Source: Actinoalloteichus fjordicus (GTDB lineage Bacteria; Actinomycetota; Actinomycetes; Mycobacteriales; Pseudonocardiaceae). From it: 64,000 nucleotides of DNA. Below, piece by piece: positions 10,623 to 18,751 of this stretch (the stretch's first letter is position 1; each line of letters starts with the position of its first letter). The notes under the pieces were generated by a model that did not search any database, was not told where the DNA came from, and saw only the letters and a list, made by a program, of their open reading frames with translations. A program made the position numbers and the translations under genes. Location: the NCBI RefSeq assembly GCF_001941625.1, contig NZ_CP016076.1, positions 1,178,001-1,242,000 of the forward strand, written 5' to 3'.

Positions 10623-10710
10623 AAACGGGGTGGTACCCCGTTTCGTGATCGCCACGATATGGGGCGCCACCCCGTTTTGTCCAGGCTAATATGGGGCGTC
10701 CCTCCGTTTG
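10623..10710. promoter_or_regulatory. Three operator-like repeats between NmrA-like and TetR genes
   Basis: Copy 1 is a near-perfect palindrome: AAACGGGGT (10623-10631), 3 nt, ACCCCGTTT (10635-10643). Copies 2 (10657-10679) and 3 (10689-10710) begin ATATGGGGCG and end in CCGTTT, so one arm is better conserved than the other. The GGGG cores start at 10627, 10661 and 10693, about three helical turns apart. This suits cooperative binding by the adjacent TetR protein, covering both divergent promoters. Confidence 0.75.
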
Positions 10711-10726
10711 AGTCGGGGAAGGGTGG

Positions 10727-11317
10727 TTGGCGACGGTGAACGAGGCTCCTCCGGCGCGTCGGGCGGACAGCAGACGCAATCGCAGACGACTGATCGAGGC
10801 GGCTGCGGCGGTCATCGAGCGGGACGGGGCGCAGGCCTCTCTTGAGGAGATCGCCCGCCGCGCGGGCGTCGGCTCGGCCACCCTGCACCGCCACTTCCCC
10901 TCGCGGCACGCCCTGCTCAACGCGGTGTTCCACGAGGGCGTGGAACGGCTCAGCCGTCGAGCGGGCGAGCTCGTCGACACCGTCGCCCCTCGCGAAGCGC
11001 TTACCACCTGGCTCGACGAGCTGACGATTTACACCACGACCACGTGCGGACTCTCGACGGCGCTGTTCTCCGGGCCCGACGGCGAGGCTCCCGAGGAGAA
11101 CAGCTGTCACGGCCTGATGAATCACGCGACGGCGAGTCTGGTCTCGAACGCGATGGCGGCGGGCGTGCTGCGCACTGAGGTGACGCCGCGTGAACTCATC
11201 GTCCTGACCAATGCGATCTCGCTGGCCGCCGAAGGCGATCCCGGCAGCGCTCGTCGACTGTTGGAGCTGGCACTCGGCGGCGTCCTCGCGAGTCCGTCCG
11301 CCGCGCATCGCGAGTGA
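10727..11317 (+). CDS. TetR-family transcriptional regulator
   Basis: A 196-residue repressor. The N-terminal helix-turn-helix (about 15-62) has RRRLIEAAAAVIERDG, LEEIARRAGVGSATLHRHFPSRHALLNAV, typical of TetR. The C-terminal region (about 80-190) is the ligand-binding and dimerisation domain with TTCGLSTALFSG and SCHGLMNHA. The start is uncertain: TTG 10727 or GTG 10736, both after GGGAAGGGTGG. Three operator-like repeats lie immediately upstream, pointing to autoregulation and control of the divergent NmrA-like gene. The inducer is unknown. Confidence 0.92.
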   Translation: MATVNEAPPARRADSRRNRRRLIEAAAAVIERDGAQASLEEIARRAGVGSATLHRHFPSRHALLNAVFHEGVERLSRRAGELVDTVAPREALTTWLDELTIYTTTTCGLSTALFSGPDGEAPEENSCHGLMNHATASLVSNAMAAGVLRTEVTPRELIVLTNAISLAAEGDPGSARRLLELALGGVLASPSAAHRE

Positions 11318-11473
11318 CCCCCCGAGTCCGTCATCGATGCTGCGGGCGGCCTCTCGGGCTCGGCCACGCGGCCGGGGTGACGGTGCTTCGGTCGCCGACG
11401 TCGGCGATGTGCTGCAAGCGGACGACATCCGCCTCGGCGCAGCGATGCGGACGTGCAGGCTCGGGCCGCTTTC

Positions 11474-11515
11474 GCAAATTTGCTTCGGACTTTCGTTGAC
11501 ATAGATACGAAAGTC
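11474..11515 (+). promoter_or_regulatory. Candidate promoter embedded in an inverted repeat
   Basis: GACTTTCG (11488-11495) and CGAAAGTC (11508-11515) form a perfect 8-bp inverted repeat whose 12-nt spacer begins with TTGACA (11496-11501), a consensus -35 hexamer. A weak -10 (TAGCTG) follows at about 11521. A 10-bp palindrome GCAAATTTGC lies just upstream (11474-11483). A repressor bound here would cover the -35 box of the PA14 gene. Confidence 0.5.
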
Positions 11516-11587
11516 GCCCTTAGCTGTGTGCAACGCGGTCGTTGCGCAGCGGAGCGTGGGCCGCGCCCTGCCCGAGGAGGAAGGCCC

Positions 11588-14554
11588 ATGCGGCTGCCCG
11601 TCGCCCTGCTCGCCGTGGTGCTGATGGTCGGGTTCCCAGCCCCGACCATGGCACAGCCCGACATTCCGCCGCAGGAACCGGGGGTGACGATGCGCGTCTT
11701 CGACGTGCAGGTCCCCTTGGAGGACTACTGCACCCTCAAACCCTTCCAGACACCCAACATCGACAAGCTCATGCCGACGATCGACTGGACGACCATTGAG
11801 GACTTCGGCATCGCCGACCGGTTCGTCACCGAGGTCACCGGCTACCTGAACATCGACACCGCAGGCACCTACGACTTCCGGCTCACCAGTGACGACGGCG
11901 CCAGGCTGATCCTGGACGGCACCGAGGTCATCGACCACGGCGGCAGGCACGGCGCGACGCCGAAGGACGGGTCGATCGACCTGACCGAGGGCTACCAGGC
12001 CCTGCACATCGACCACTTCGACGGCGACTTCGACCAGCGCCTGTTACTGGAGTGGCGGCCGCCCGGTGCGAACGACTTCACGCTGGTGCCCAACTCGGTG
12101 CTGAGCACCGACGCCGACGTCACGCGCGTCACCTCCCCCGGACGCAAGGAGTGCGAGGGGGTCGACGAGTCGCCCGGCGACGGCCTGCCCCTGACCGAGG
12201 TGCACCCGAACTACACCCTCCACAACCTGCGTCCCGAGGGATTCGAACCGCAGGTCAGCGGGATCGACTGGCTGCCGGACGACCGGATGGCCATCGCCAC
12301 GTGGGGCGGCTCGCGCGACAGTGTGCGCGGCGAGGTGTACCTGGTCGACAACGTCGTCGGCGAGACCGATCCGTCCCAGGTGACCTACAAGAAGATCGCA
12401 GAGGATCTTCAGGAGCCGATGGGCATCAAGTACGTCGACGGCACGATCTACGTGTCGGAGAAGAACGGCTTGACCGCGCTCATCGACCACGACGGCGACG
12501 AGGTGACCGACGAGTACCGCACGGTCGCGACCTGGCCGTTCGGTGGCAACTACCATGAGTTCGCCTTCGGTCTGCTGTACGAGGACGATCACTTCTACGT
12601 CAGCCTCGGCATCGCGATGGTCCCCGGCGGTGCCACCGCCGACCCGCAGCCCGTGGAGAATCGAGGCACCGCACTCAAGGTTCACAAGGACACCGGTGAG
12701 GTGACCTATCTCGCGGGCGGGCTGCGCACCCCCAACGGTCTCGGCTTCGGCCCGGAGGGCGATCTCTTCATCACCGACAACCAGGGTGACTATCTGCCCA
12801 CGTCGAAGCTGCTGCACATCAAGCAGGACCGCTTCTTCAACCACCACATGAATCCCGACGGCCCGTACGACGACCAGCCGGTGAGCGACCCGGTGCTCTG
12901 GCTGCCGCACGGCGAGATCTCGAACTCGCCGACCAACCCCCTGATCGTGCCCGACGGTGTGTTCGAGGGGCAGATGATCTTCGGTGACGTCACCTACGGC
13001 GGCCTGCAACGGGCCTACCTGGAGGAGATCGGCGGCGAATACCAGGGCGCGGTCTTCCGCATGACGCAGGGCCTGGAGGCGGGCACCAGCCGCATCAGCC
13101 TGGGCCCGGACGGTGCGATCTACACCGGCGGCATCGGTTCGGAGGGCAACTGGGGTCAGGCGGGCAAGCTGCGGCACGGCCTGCAGAAGCTGACCCTGTC
13201 CGGCGACGAGGCCTTCGACATGCTCGCGATGCGGGCGGTCGACGGCGGTTTCGAGATCGAGTACACCCAGCCGCTGTCCGAGGAGACCGCGCAGGACCTG
13301 GCGTCCAAGTACGACATCGAACAGTTCCGGTATGTGGCCGCGCCGCAGTACGGCGGCCCGAAGGTGGACGAGGAGACCCTGGCGGCGACCTCGGCGACGC
13401 TGTCGGAGGACGGCAGGACCGTGACCTTGTCGGTGGACGGCCTGCTGCCGGGTCGCGTGGTGCACGTGCACTCGCCGCGCCCGTTCGCCGCGGAGTCCGG
13501 CGAGGAGCTGTGGAGCACGGAGGCCTGGTACACCCTCAACACGCTGCCGGACGGCACGACGGCCCCGCCGGAGTACGAGGCGGAGTCCGCCGCGCTGGCG
13601 GGCGGCGCGGGCTACAACACCGAGCACGCAGGCTACTCGGGCTCCGGGTTCGTCGACCGCATGTGGGAGCCGGGCGCCAGCACCACGTTCGCCGTCCGGG
13701 CCGACGAGGAGGGCAGCCACGACCTCGCCCTGCGGTACGCGAACGGGCTGAACGTCGACCATCCGAATCCCACGACCAAGTCGATCAGCATGTACGTCAA
13801 CGGCGAGAAGCACAAGCAGGTCTGGCTCGCCCACACGGGCGCCTGGAACCAGTGGGCGACCCATGTCGAGTCGGTGCCGTTGCGGGAAGGCGGGAACACG
13901 ATCGCGTTCGTCCACGATGAGGACGACGAGGGCCACGTGAACTTCGACAAGCTCACCGTCACGCCCTCCGAGCGGATCACCCTGTTCGACGGGACGGACC
14001 TGGACGCCTGGGAGGCGACGGCAGGCGGCCCGGCGACGTGGCCGGTGGCGGACGGCTCGATGGAGTCCTTCGGCGGCGACATCCGCACCAAGGAGAAGTT
14101 CGGCGACTTCCGGATGCATGCCGAGTGGTTCCAGCCGCAGTACCCGCCGGAGGTGACCGGGCAGGCCAGAGGCAACAGCGGGGTCTACATCCAGGAGCGC
14201 TACGAGATCCAGGTGCTCGAGTCCTTCGGCATCGACCCGCCCGCGACGAACGATGCGGGCGCGATCTACCTGCAGAAGGCGCCGGACGTCAACGCGGCGA
14301 CCGAGATGGGCACCTGGCAGACCTACGACATCGAGTTCCAGGCGGCGCGCTTCGACAGCGACGGCGACAAGGTGGCCGACGCCCGCGTGAGCCTGTGGTG
14401 GAACGGCGAGCTGGTGCACGACGACGTGGCGATCGAGGGTCCCACCGGGGCAGGCCAGCCGGAGACTCCGGCGCAGGGCCCGATCCGCTTGCAGGACCAC
14501 GGTGATCCCGGCGAGAACCCGAGATTCCGCAACGTCTGGATCGAGCGCCTATGA
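11588..14554 (+). CDS. Large secreted PA14 / sorbosone dehydrogenase-like propeller / CBM / DUF1080 protein
   Basis: A 988-residue exported protein. Residues 1-22 are a signal peptide ending APTMA-Q. A PA14 domain follows (about 30-165; TAGTYDFRLTSDDGARLILDG is its hallmark). Residues about 195-610 read as a glucose/sorbosone dehydrogenase-like six-bladed propeller (GIDWLPDDRMAIATWGG, RTPNGLGFGPEGDLFITDN). A CBM6/35-like module spans about 700-830 (YEAESAALAGGAGYN). The last 150 residues are a DUF1080 / 3-keto-disaccharide hydrolase domain (LFDGTDLDAWEA, GNSGVYIQERYEIQVLESFG). The combination suggests oxidation or cleavage of plant or microbial glycans outside the cell; the exact reaction is unknown. 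ATG 11588 follows GAGGAAGG. It is probably monocistronic. Confidence 0.9.
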   Translation: MRLPVALLAVVLMVGFPAPTMAQPDIPPQEPGVTMRVFDVQVPLEDYCTLKPFQTPNIDKLMPTIDWTTIEDFGIADRFVTEVTGYLNIDTAGTYDFRLTSDDGARLILDGTEVIDHGGRHGATPKDGSIDLTEGYQALHIDHFDGDFDQRLLLEWRPPGANDFTLVPNSVLSTDADVTRVTSPGRKECEGVDESPGDGLPLTEVHPNYTLHNLRPEGFEPQVSGIDWLPDDRMAIATWGGSRDSVRGEVYLVDNVVGETDPSQVTYKKIAEDLQEPMGIKYVDGTIYVSEKNGLTALIDHDGDEVTDEYRTVATWPFGGNYHEFAFGLLYEDDHFYVSLGIAMVPGGATADPQPVENRGTALKVHKDTGEVTYLAGGLRTPNGLGFGPEGDLFITDNQGDYLPTSKLLHIKQDRFFNHHMNPDGPYDDQPVSDPVLWLPHGEISNSPTNPLIVPDGVFEGQMIFGDVTYGGLQRAYLEEIGGEYQGAVFRMTQGLEAGTSRISLGPDGAIYTGGIGSEGNWGQAGKLRHGLQKLTLSGDEAFDMLAMRAVDGGFEIEYTQPLSEETAQDLASKYDIEQFRYVAAPQYGGPKVDEETLAATSATLSEDGRTVTLSVDGLLPGRVVHVHSPRPFAAESGEELWSTEAWYTLNTLPDGTTAPPEYEAESAALAGGAGYNTEHAGYSGSGFVDRMWEPGASTTFAVRADEEGSHDLALRYANGLNVDHPNPTTKSISMYVNGEKHKQVWLAHTGAWNQWATHVESVPLREGGNTIAFVHDEDDEGHVNFDKLTVTPSERITLFDGTDLDAWEATAGGPATWPVADGSMESFGGDIRTKEKFGDFRMHAEWFQPQYPPEVTGQARGNSGVYIQERYEIQVLESFGIDPPATNDAGAIYLQKAPDVNAATEMGTWQTYDIEFQAARFDSDGDKVADARVSLWWNGELVHDDVAIEGPTGAGQPETPAQGPIRLQDHGDPGENPRFRNVWIERL

Positions 14555-14634
14555 GCAATGACGTGGTGACCGTCCGACCCGACGGGTGATCTCTGCTGCG
14601 GGTACGGGGTTGCGGTGGCCTGCGCGAGTGGCCA

Positions 14635-14677
14635 CCACGGGGCGGGCGTCGAGTTCACGACAGCGCCCGCCCCGTGG
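14635..14677 (+). terminator. Terminator hairpin after the PA14/DUF1080 gene
   Basis: A perfect 14-bp GC-rich stem (CCACGGGGCGGGCG, 14635-14648, with its complement at 14664-14677) and a 15-nt loop, 80 bp after the stop. Confidence 0.75.
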
Positions 14678-14844
14678 GCCGGCTGACGGCGCGGTAGCGC
14701 TCAGTCCACCGGTGGCACACAGCTCGGGGCAAGATCACCGCGACTCCCTGTTCGGACCGTCTTGGACGGCGCCTGGTCAGCGGTTCTCCTTGGTGGCGTG
14801 AAACGATGGACGGCATCGACGCCGAACGTCGCCAAGGAGGTCAG

Positions 14845-15282
14845 ATGAGTGAGCTGGGCGTGTTCTCGGAGTCGACCGGCTTCCTGTTGCACCGCCTCGG
14901 CATCGGCGCTGATCGTGTGATTGAGGAGACGCTGCGGCCGTATGACGTCCGGGCGCGGGAGCTGCGGGTGCTGGCGCTCCTCGGCACCGAGTCACGTTCG
15001 CAGGCGGAACTCGTCGGGCTGAGCGGATTGGACAGGACGACGATGGTCGCCGTCGTCGACCGCCTCGAGGAACGGCAGCTCGTGGCGCGGCGGCGCAACC
15101 CCTCCGATCGACGCAGGCTGGCCGTGTCGGCGACCGAGGCGGGCGCGGGGCTGCTCGCGGCGGCGGCGCGCGACCTCAGGGCTGCGGAGGCTGACTTCCT
15201 CGAACCCCTCTCCCCGACGCAGCAACAGCAGCTGACCACGCTGTTGGGCGCGCTCTTCGCCGCGCGGGCACCCCGCTGTTGA
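14845..15282 (+). CDS. MarR-family transcriptional regulator
   Basis: A 145-residue winged-helix repressor. The helix-turn-helix contains QAELVGLSGLDRTTMVAVVDRLEERQL and the wing contains RNPSDRRRLAVSATEAG, the MarR signature. Flanking helices (FLLHRLGIGADRVIEETL and LSPTQQQQLTTLL) form the dimer interface. ATG 14845 is chosen from AAGGAGG with 4 nt spacing. The gene ends 70 bp before a three-gene operon preceded by two palindromes, which are probably its operators. Confidence 0.92.
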   Translation: MSELGVFSESTGFLLHRLGIGADRVIEETLRPYDVRARELRVLALLGTESRSQAELVGLSGLDRTTMVAVVDRLEERQLVARRRNPSDRRRLAVSATEAGAGLLAAAARDLRAAEADFLEPLSPTQQQQLTTLLGALFAARAPRC

Positions 15283-15306
15283 CGGGAGCGCGGCGCGCAC
15301 GATTCG

Positions 15307-15339
15307 TCAGCTAAGCTGATCGTCAGTACTGCTGACGAT
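15307..15339 (+). promoter_or_regulatory. Two abutting palindromes, candidate MarR operators
   Basis: TCAGCTAAGCTGA (15307-15319) is a perfect palindrome around one base. It is followed at once by ATCGTCAG (15319-15326), TACTG and CTGACGAT (15332-15339), a perfect 8-bp inverted repeat. Both end just before the ribosome binding site of the next gene, so a bound protein would block transcription. The MarR gene next door is the likely source. Confidence 0.65.
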
Positions 15340-15352
15340 TGGAAGGCGAATC

Positions 15353-15775
15353 ATGCCCGCTTCTGCACCACGTGTGCGCTCTGCCGTGATGACGGCCGTG
15401 TTCGTCGTTCTCGGATGCATCACCGCGACTCCGGTCTTCGCTCTGATCGACCCCGGCGTCCTCACCTGGACCTATGGTGTGGCGTCGCGGGACCCGATGA
15501 TCGTCGGGCTGTTGCAGCACCGTGGAGTGCTGCAACTCGTCCTCGGTGCGGGGCTCGTGTGGGCTGCGTTCCGGCCTTCGGTACGGGTCGTCGTCGCGTC
15601 GGCCGCGATCCTCACGAAGTCTGTGTTCCTCGGTCTGTTGTTGCCTGACGCGAGCCTGCGGGCCGATCTCGCGGCGTTCAGTGTGTGGTTCGACGCCTTC
15701 TGCATCGTGTTCCTCGGCGCGTACGTCTTCGTCGAGCTGCTCCGCAGTGCGCGCAGCGGACGGAGCGACCGATGA
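15353..15775 (+). CDS. Four-helix integral membrane protein, function unknown
   Basis: A 140-residue protein with about four membrane segments: AVFVVLGCITATPVFAL, LQLVLGAGLVWAAF, VVVASAAILTKSVFLGLLL and FCIVFLGAYVFVELL. The layout resembles small DUF4345-like membrane proteins, but the family could not be fixed. The start has GGAAGG 6 nt upstream. It is the first gene of an operon: its TGA overlaps the ATG of the next gene, which is also a small membrane protein, and a beta-propeller gene follows. The palindromes upstream suggest MarR control. Confidence 0.8.
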   Translation: MPASAPRVRSAVMTAVFVVLGCITATPVFALIDPGVLTWTYGVASRDPMIVGLLQHRGVLQLVLGAGLVWAAFRPSVRVVVASAAILTKSVFLGLLLPDASLRADLAAFSVWFDAFCIVFLGAYVFVELLRSARSGRSDR

Positions 15776-16128
15776 CCGTCCTCCTTGCGCGTGGGATCGC
15801 CTTCGTCGTGGCCGTCGCGACACTGACCGCCGTGATGCGTCCGGATCGGTGGGGAATCCACCATCTCTTCTTCGTCCCCGACCTCGTCCTCATCGGTCTG
15901 CTCGCCGGTTCGGCATTGCTGCCCGCCCGTTTCGCGCGCCGAGGGTTGACGATCGCCTATGCCTTCGCCGCAGGTGTCGTCACCACGGCCTCCTTCTCCT
16001 ACGTGGCGCGCGATGCGGCAGCCGAGGGCGTGCCCACCATGGTGATTGCGGCGGTCTGCATGATCCTGGCCGTCGTGCTCGGAGCGCGGACGCCGCAGGG
16101 CGAAGCCCGCGCCGAGGTGACCCGGTGA
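15772..16128 (+). CDS. Small integral membrane protein, function unknown
   Basis: A 118-residue protein with about four hydrophobic segments (GIAFVVAVATLTAVM, LFFVPDLVLIGLLAGSALL, LTIAYAFAAGVVTTASFSY, MVIAAVCMILAVVLGA). Its ATG overlaps the stop of the previous gene (ATGA), and its own stop overlaps the GTG of the following propeller gene. These couplings imply the three proteins are made together, perhaps as one membrane complex. No enzyme motif is visible. Confidence 0.8.
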   Translation: MTVLLARGIAFVVAVATLTAVMRPDRWGIHHLFFVPDLVLIGLLAGSALLPARFARRGLTIAYAFAAGVVTTASFSYVARDAAAEGVPTMVIAAVCMILAVVLGARTPQGEARAEVTR

Positions 16129-17222
16129 TCGCGGGGAGACGCGGGTGGTGGGCCGTCCTCGCCGGGGTGGTGGCGGTTCCGTTCCTCGCGCTGGCGGCGT
16201 TCCTTCTCCTCGTGCCCCCGCCTGTCGAGCCGTTCGAACCGGTGACCTGGGTTCCGCCTGCCCTTGTTCCCGCGGAATCGCGGGCTGCGATCGGCACCGA
16301 TGTCGGCGTCCTCGTCGATGAGGACCTCAACGGGCCGGAGGACGTCGCGGTCGATGCCGATGAGCGTCTCTACGTCAGCACCCGGGATGGGCGCATTCTG
16401 CGCGTCGACCCCGATGCGGGGCAGATCGAGACCTTCGCCGAGGTCGGCGGCAGGCCGCTCGGACTCCAGTTCGCCGCGTCGGGGGAGCTTCTGGTTGCGA
16501 ACCAGGGCATCGGTCTCCAGGCCGTGACCCCTGCCGGGGAGGTGCGTCTTCTGGCGGACTCGGCTGGTGGAGAGCCGCTCCGATCCGCCAACGACCTCGC
16601 TGTCGCCTCCGACGGCATCGTGTACCTGACCGACTCGAACGGGAAGTACACGCCGACGACGCTGGGCGCGCGCGCATCGTATTCGCTCTACGACTTCCTC
16701 GAAGGCCGACCTCAGGGGCGCGTGCTGGCCTACGACCCGGTCACGACCGAGATCCGGGTGATTGCCGAGGGTCTGTACTTCCCCAACGGGATCGTCCTCG
16801 CCGAAGACGAACAGTCCGTTCTGGTCGGGGAGTCGACGCGCTACCGCGTGACCCGCCTCTGGATCGGGGGAGACCGGGTCGGAACGGCAGAGGTGTTCCT
16901 CGACAACGTTCCGGGCATCTCCGACGGCTTCACCCGTGACTCCGACGGCCGGTTGATCCTGGCGACGTACGAGCGCGTCGAGGCACTCGACGAGGTGATC
17001 CTCCCGTCGGTGGTCGCCCGCCATGTCGCAGTGCGACTGCCTGCGGACCTGCTGAACGGCGATCCTCTTCCCGGTGCCCTGCTCGAACTGACCGAGGACG
17101 GCAGGATCATCCGGAGCCATACCGGCCTTGATCCGGCGGCGACGACGGTCACGTCCTGGCGTGGGGGATGGGTTCTCGGGGCACTGCTCGACGAGCCGCT
17201 CAGGTTCGTGAAGGTCCCATGA
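16125..17222 (+). CDS. Membrane-anchored SMP-30/strictosidine synthase-like beta-propeller
   Basis: A 365-residue protein with one N-terminal membrane anchor (WWAVLAGVVAVPFLALAAFLLL) and a six-bladed propeller outside. Blade motifs include LNGPEDVAVDADERLYVSTRDG, RSANDLAVASDGIVYLTDSN and LYFPNGIVLAEDEQSVLVGES, the last matching strictosidine synthase / APMAP proteins. Members often have calcium-dependent lactonase or esterase activity; that role is inferred. GTG 16125 overlaps the upstream stop by 4 bp. The 3' end overlaps the convergent TetR gene by 23 bp. Confidence 0.88.
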   Translation: MIAGRRGWWAVLAGVVAVPFLALAAFLLLVPPPVEPFEPVTWVPPALVPAESRAAIGTDVGVLVDEDLNGPEDVAVDADERLYVSTRDGRILRVDPDAGQIETFAEVGGRPLGLQFAASGELLVANQGIGLQAVTPAGEVRLLADSAGGEPLRSANDLAVASDGIVYLTDSNGKYTPTTLGARASYSLYDFLEGRPQGRVLAYDPVTTEIRVIAEGLYFPNGIVLAEDEQSVLVGESTRYRVTRLWIGGDRVGTAEVFLDNVPGISDGFTRDSDGRLILATYERVEALDEVILPSVVARHVAVRLPADLLNGDPLPGALLELTEDGRIIRSHTGLDPAATTVTSWRGGWVLGALLDEPLRFVKVP

Positions 17223-17757
17223 GTTCGAGGAGATCGGCGACGAGATCCCGTGGCGTCCGGCCATCACCGCGTTTGCCGAGATGTCCGGTAAGGGTCAGTT
17301 CGATCGCTCCGTGGGTGAGGGCGCGCAGCAGATCGGCGGGGCGAGCGGGGGAATCGCCGGGAATTCGGCCTTCCCGCTGTCCGACGGCGATGAGTGCGTC
17401 CAGGGCGGTCGTCGCGTGCGCGGCGGCCGCTCCCAGCTCGTCGGAGACGACGGTCCAGCGCTGATACACCAGTCTGAATCGCTCGGGATGACGCATCGCC
17501 CTGTCGAGGTAGTCCTCCAGCGCACCCTCCAGGGTGGCTGATCGGCCATCCTGTGGTTCCAGCAGATTCGCGTACACCTCAAGCTCTCGGGCTGCGACGG
17601 CGGCCAGCAGCGCCTCTTTGTGTGCGAAGTGCTTGTAGGGCGCGTTATGGGACACCCCGGCGAGGCGGCCGACCTCCCGCAGGGTCACCGCACCAGCGCC
17701 GCCCTCGTCGATCAGCCGGGTGGCAGCGGTGAGCAGAACCTCGCGAGTGCTCGGCAT
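17200..17757 (-). CDS. TetR-family transcriptional regulator
   Basis: A 185-residue repressor. The helix-turn-helix (about 8-55) reads LLTAATRLIDEGG, VTLREVGRLAGVSHNAPYKHFAHKEALLAAV. The C-terminal domain has PERFRLVYQRW, as in TetR_C ligand-binding domains. ATG 17757 places the HTH at the usual distance from the N-terminus; upstream in-frame starts would add an unlikely Arg-rich tail. It is divergent from the SRPBCC gene, with two palindromes between, and converges on the propeller gene. Confidence 0.9.
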   Translation of the reverse strand: MPSTREVLLTAATRLIDEGGAGAVTLREVGRLAGVSHNAPYKHFAHKEALLAAVAARELEVYANLLEPQDGRSATLEGALEDYLDRAMRHPERFRLVYQRWTVVSDELGAAAAHATTALDALIAVGQREGRIPGDSPARPADLLRALTHGAIELTLTGHLGKRGDGRTPRDLVADLLELMGPSRT

Positions 17758-17930
17758 CGTGCGGTCACATCCGATCTGGGAACGAGGGGGCGGTCGCACC
17801 GACTGCGTGACCCGGGAGTTTCGGCCGTCAAGCATGGCAGAGCCGGCGTGCCCCTGCGTGCGGCACCGCATCCGTGCGAGACGGCCGAGTCGAGGTCGAT
17901 GTCAGTCCATTCTCGCGGAACCGGTCGGAA

Positions 17931-17974
17931 GTTGACAGCGTCAACCTCGCCTTTCTAGGGTTGACACTGTCAAC
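17931..17974. promoter_or_regulatory. Twin TetR-type operators
   Basis: GTTGACAGCGTCAAC (17931-17945) and GTTGACACTGTCAAC (17960-17974) are two near-identical palindromes 29 bp apart. Each contains TTGACA, so they can double as -35 elements. The second ends 20 bp before the SRPBCC start. They lie between that gene and the divergent TetR gene, the probable binder. Confidence 0.8.
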
Positions 17975-17994
17975 CTCGGGAACGGAGAGACTTC

Positions 17995-18630
17995 ATGGCT
18001 CGCACTATGCGTCGTCGCAGGCTGCTCATCACCGGTTCGGCACTCACCGTCGCGCTGGCTGCTGCCGCGTGGTTCCTCACCCCGCCGCTCAGCCCGCCGA
18101 GTTATCGGGGCGAGCGCCCTGAGCTCCAGGAGGACGGCTATGTCTCGCGCACGCATTCGGTCTTCGTCGATGCGACACCAGCGGCCGTCCATGCCTGGGT
18201 CAACGATCCGGCGATCACTCTCGAAGACCTCGTCGACTTCGATGAGGGCGAGCCGGCAGTCATCGGTACGACCCCATTGGCAGGCAGTGAGGAGACTGGA
18301 CAGCGGGCGGGTTTTCGTCGTCGCGTGGAGTTCGAGGACGGGCACTACCTTGCCGAGGAGATGCTGGTCGACACCGAAGAGCGGTTCCAGTACATGGTGT
18401 GGGGGTTCACCCGGCCCGCCCAGCGGATCGCCGTCCGGCACGGTGTCGCGGAGTTCACCTATCTTCCCGAGGGCGACGGAACCCGAGTGAACTGGACCTA
18501 CTCGCTGCTGCCGACGGCGGGTGTGCTGCGTTCCAGCGTGGAGTCCTTCCTCGACTCCACCATGGACCCGATGATGACGGCCACTCTCGAGGGCATCCGA
18601 CAGGGCGTGGAATCCGAGTCCGCGTCCTGA
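17995..18630 (+). CDS. Membrane-anchored SRPBCC (START/Bet v1-like) protein
   Basis: A 211-residue protein. An Arg-rich N-terminus and one hydrophobic segment (LLITGSALTVALAAAAWFL) anchor it, with the rest outside the membrane. Residues about 50-205 match the polyketide-cyclase/SRPBCC fold, a helix-grip that binds hydrophobic ligands: HSVFVDATPAAVHAWVND at the start and GDGTRVNWTYSLLPT in the sheet. No catalytic residues are identifiable. It is controlled by the divergent TetR gene, judging from the twin operators upstream. Confidence 0.82.
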   Translation: MARTMRRRRLLITGSALTVALAAAAWFLTPPLSPPSYRGERPELQEDGYVSRTHSVFVDATPAAVHAWVNDPAITLEDLVDFDEGEPAVIGTTPLAGSEETGQRAGFRRRVEFEDGHYLAEEMLVDTEERFQYMVWGFTRPAQRIAVRHGVAEFTYLPEGDGTRVNWTYSLLPTAGVLRSSVESFLDSTMDPMMTATLEGIRQGVESESAS

Positions 18631-18710
18631 CAGATCCGCAAGCCCGTTGGTTGCGGTTCACTGCGAGAACAGGACCGTCGGAGAGCCTGAGCGGCTGCGG
18701 ACCCCCTCCG

Positions 18711-18736
18711 AGCGACTCGGCCAGGGCCGAGTCGCT
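18711..18736. terminator. Bidirectional terminator hairpin
   Basis: AGCGACTCGGC (18711-18721) pairs perfectly with its complement at 18726-18736 over a 4-nt loop. It sits between the convergent SRPBCC and ABC permease genes. Confidence 0.75.
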
Positions 18737-18751
18737 CGCGGAGAAGTCTCG

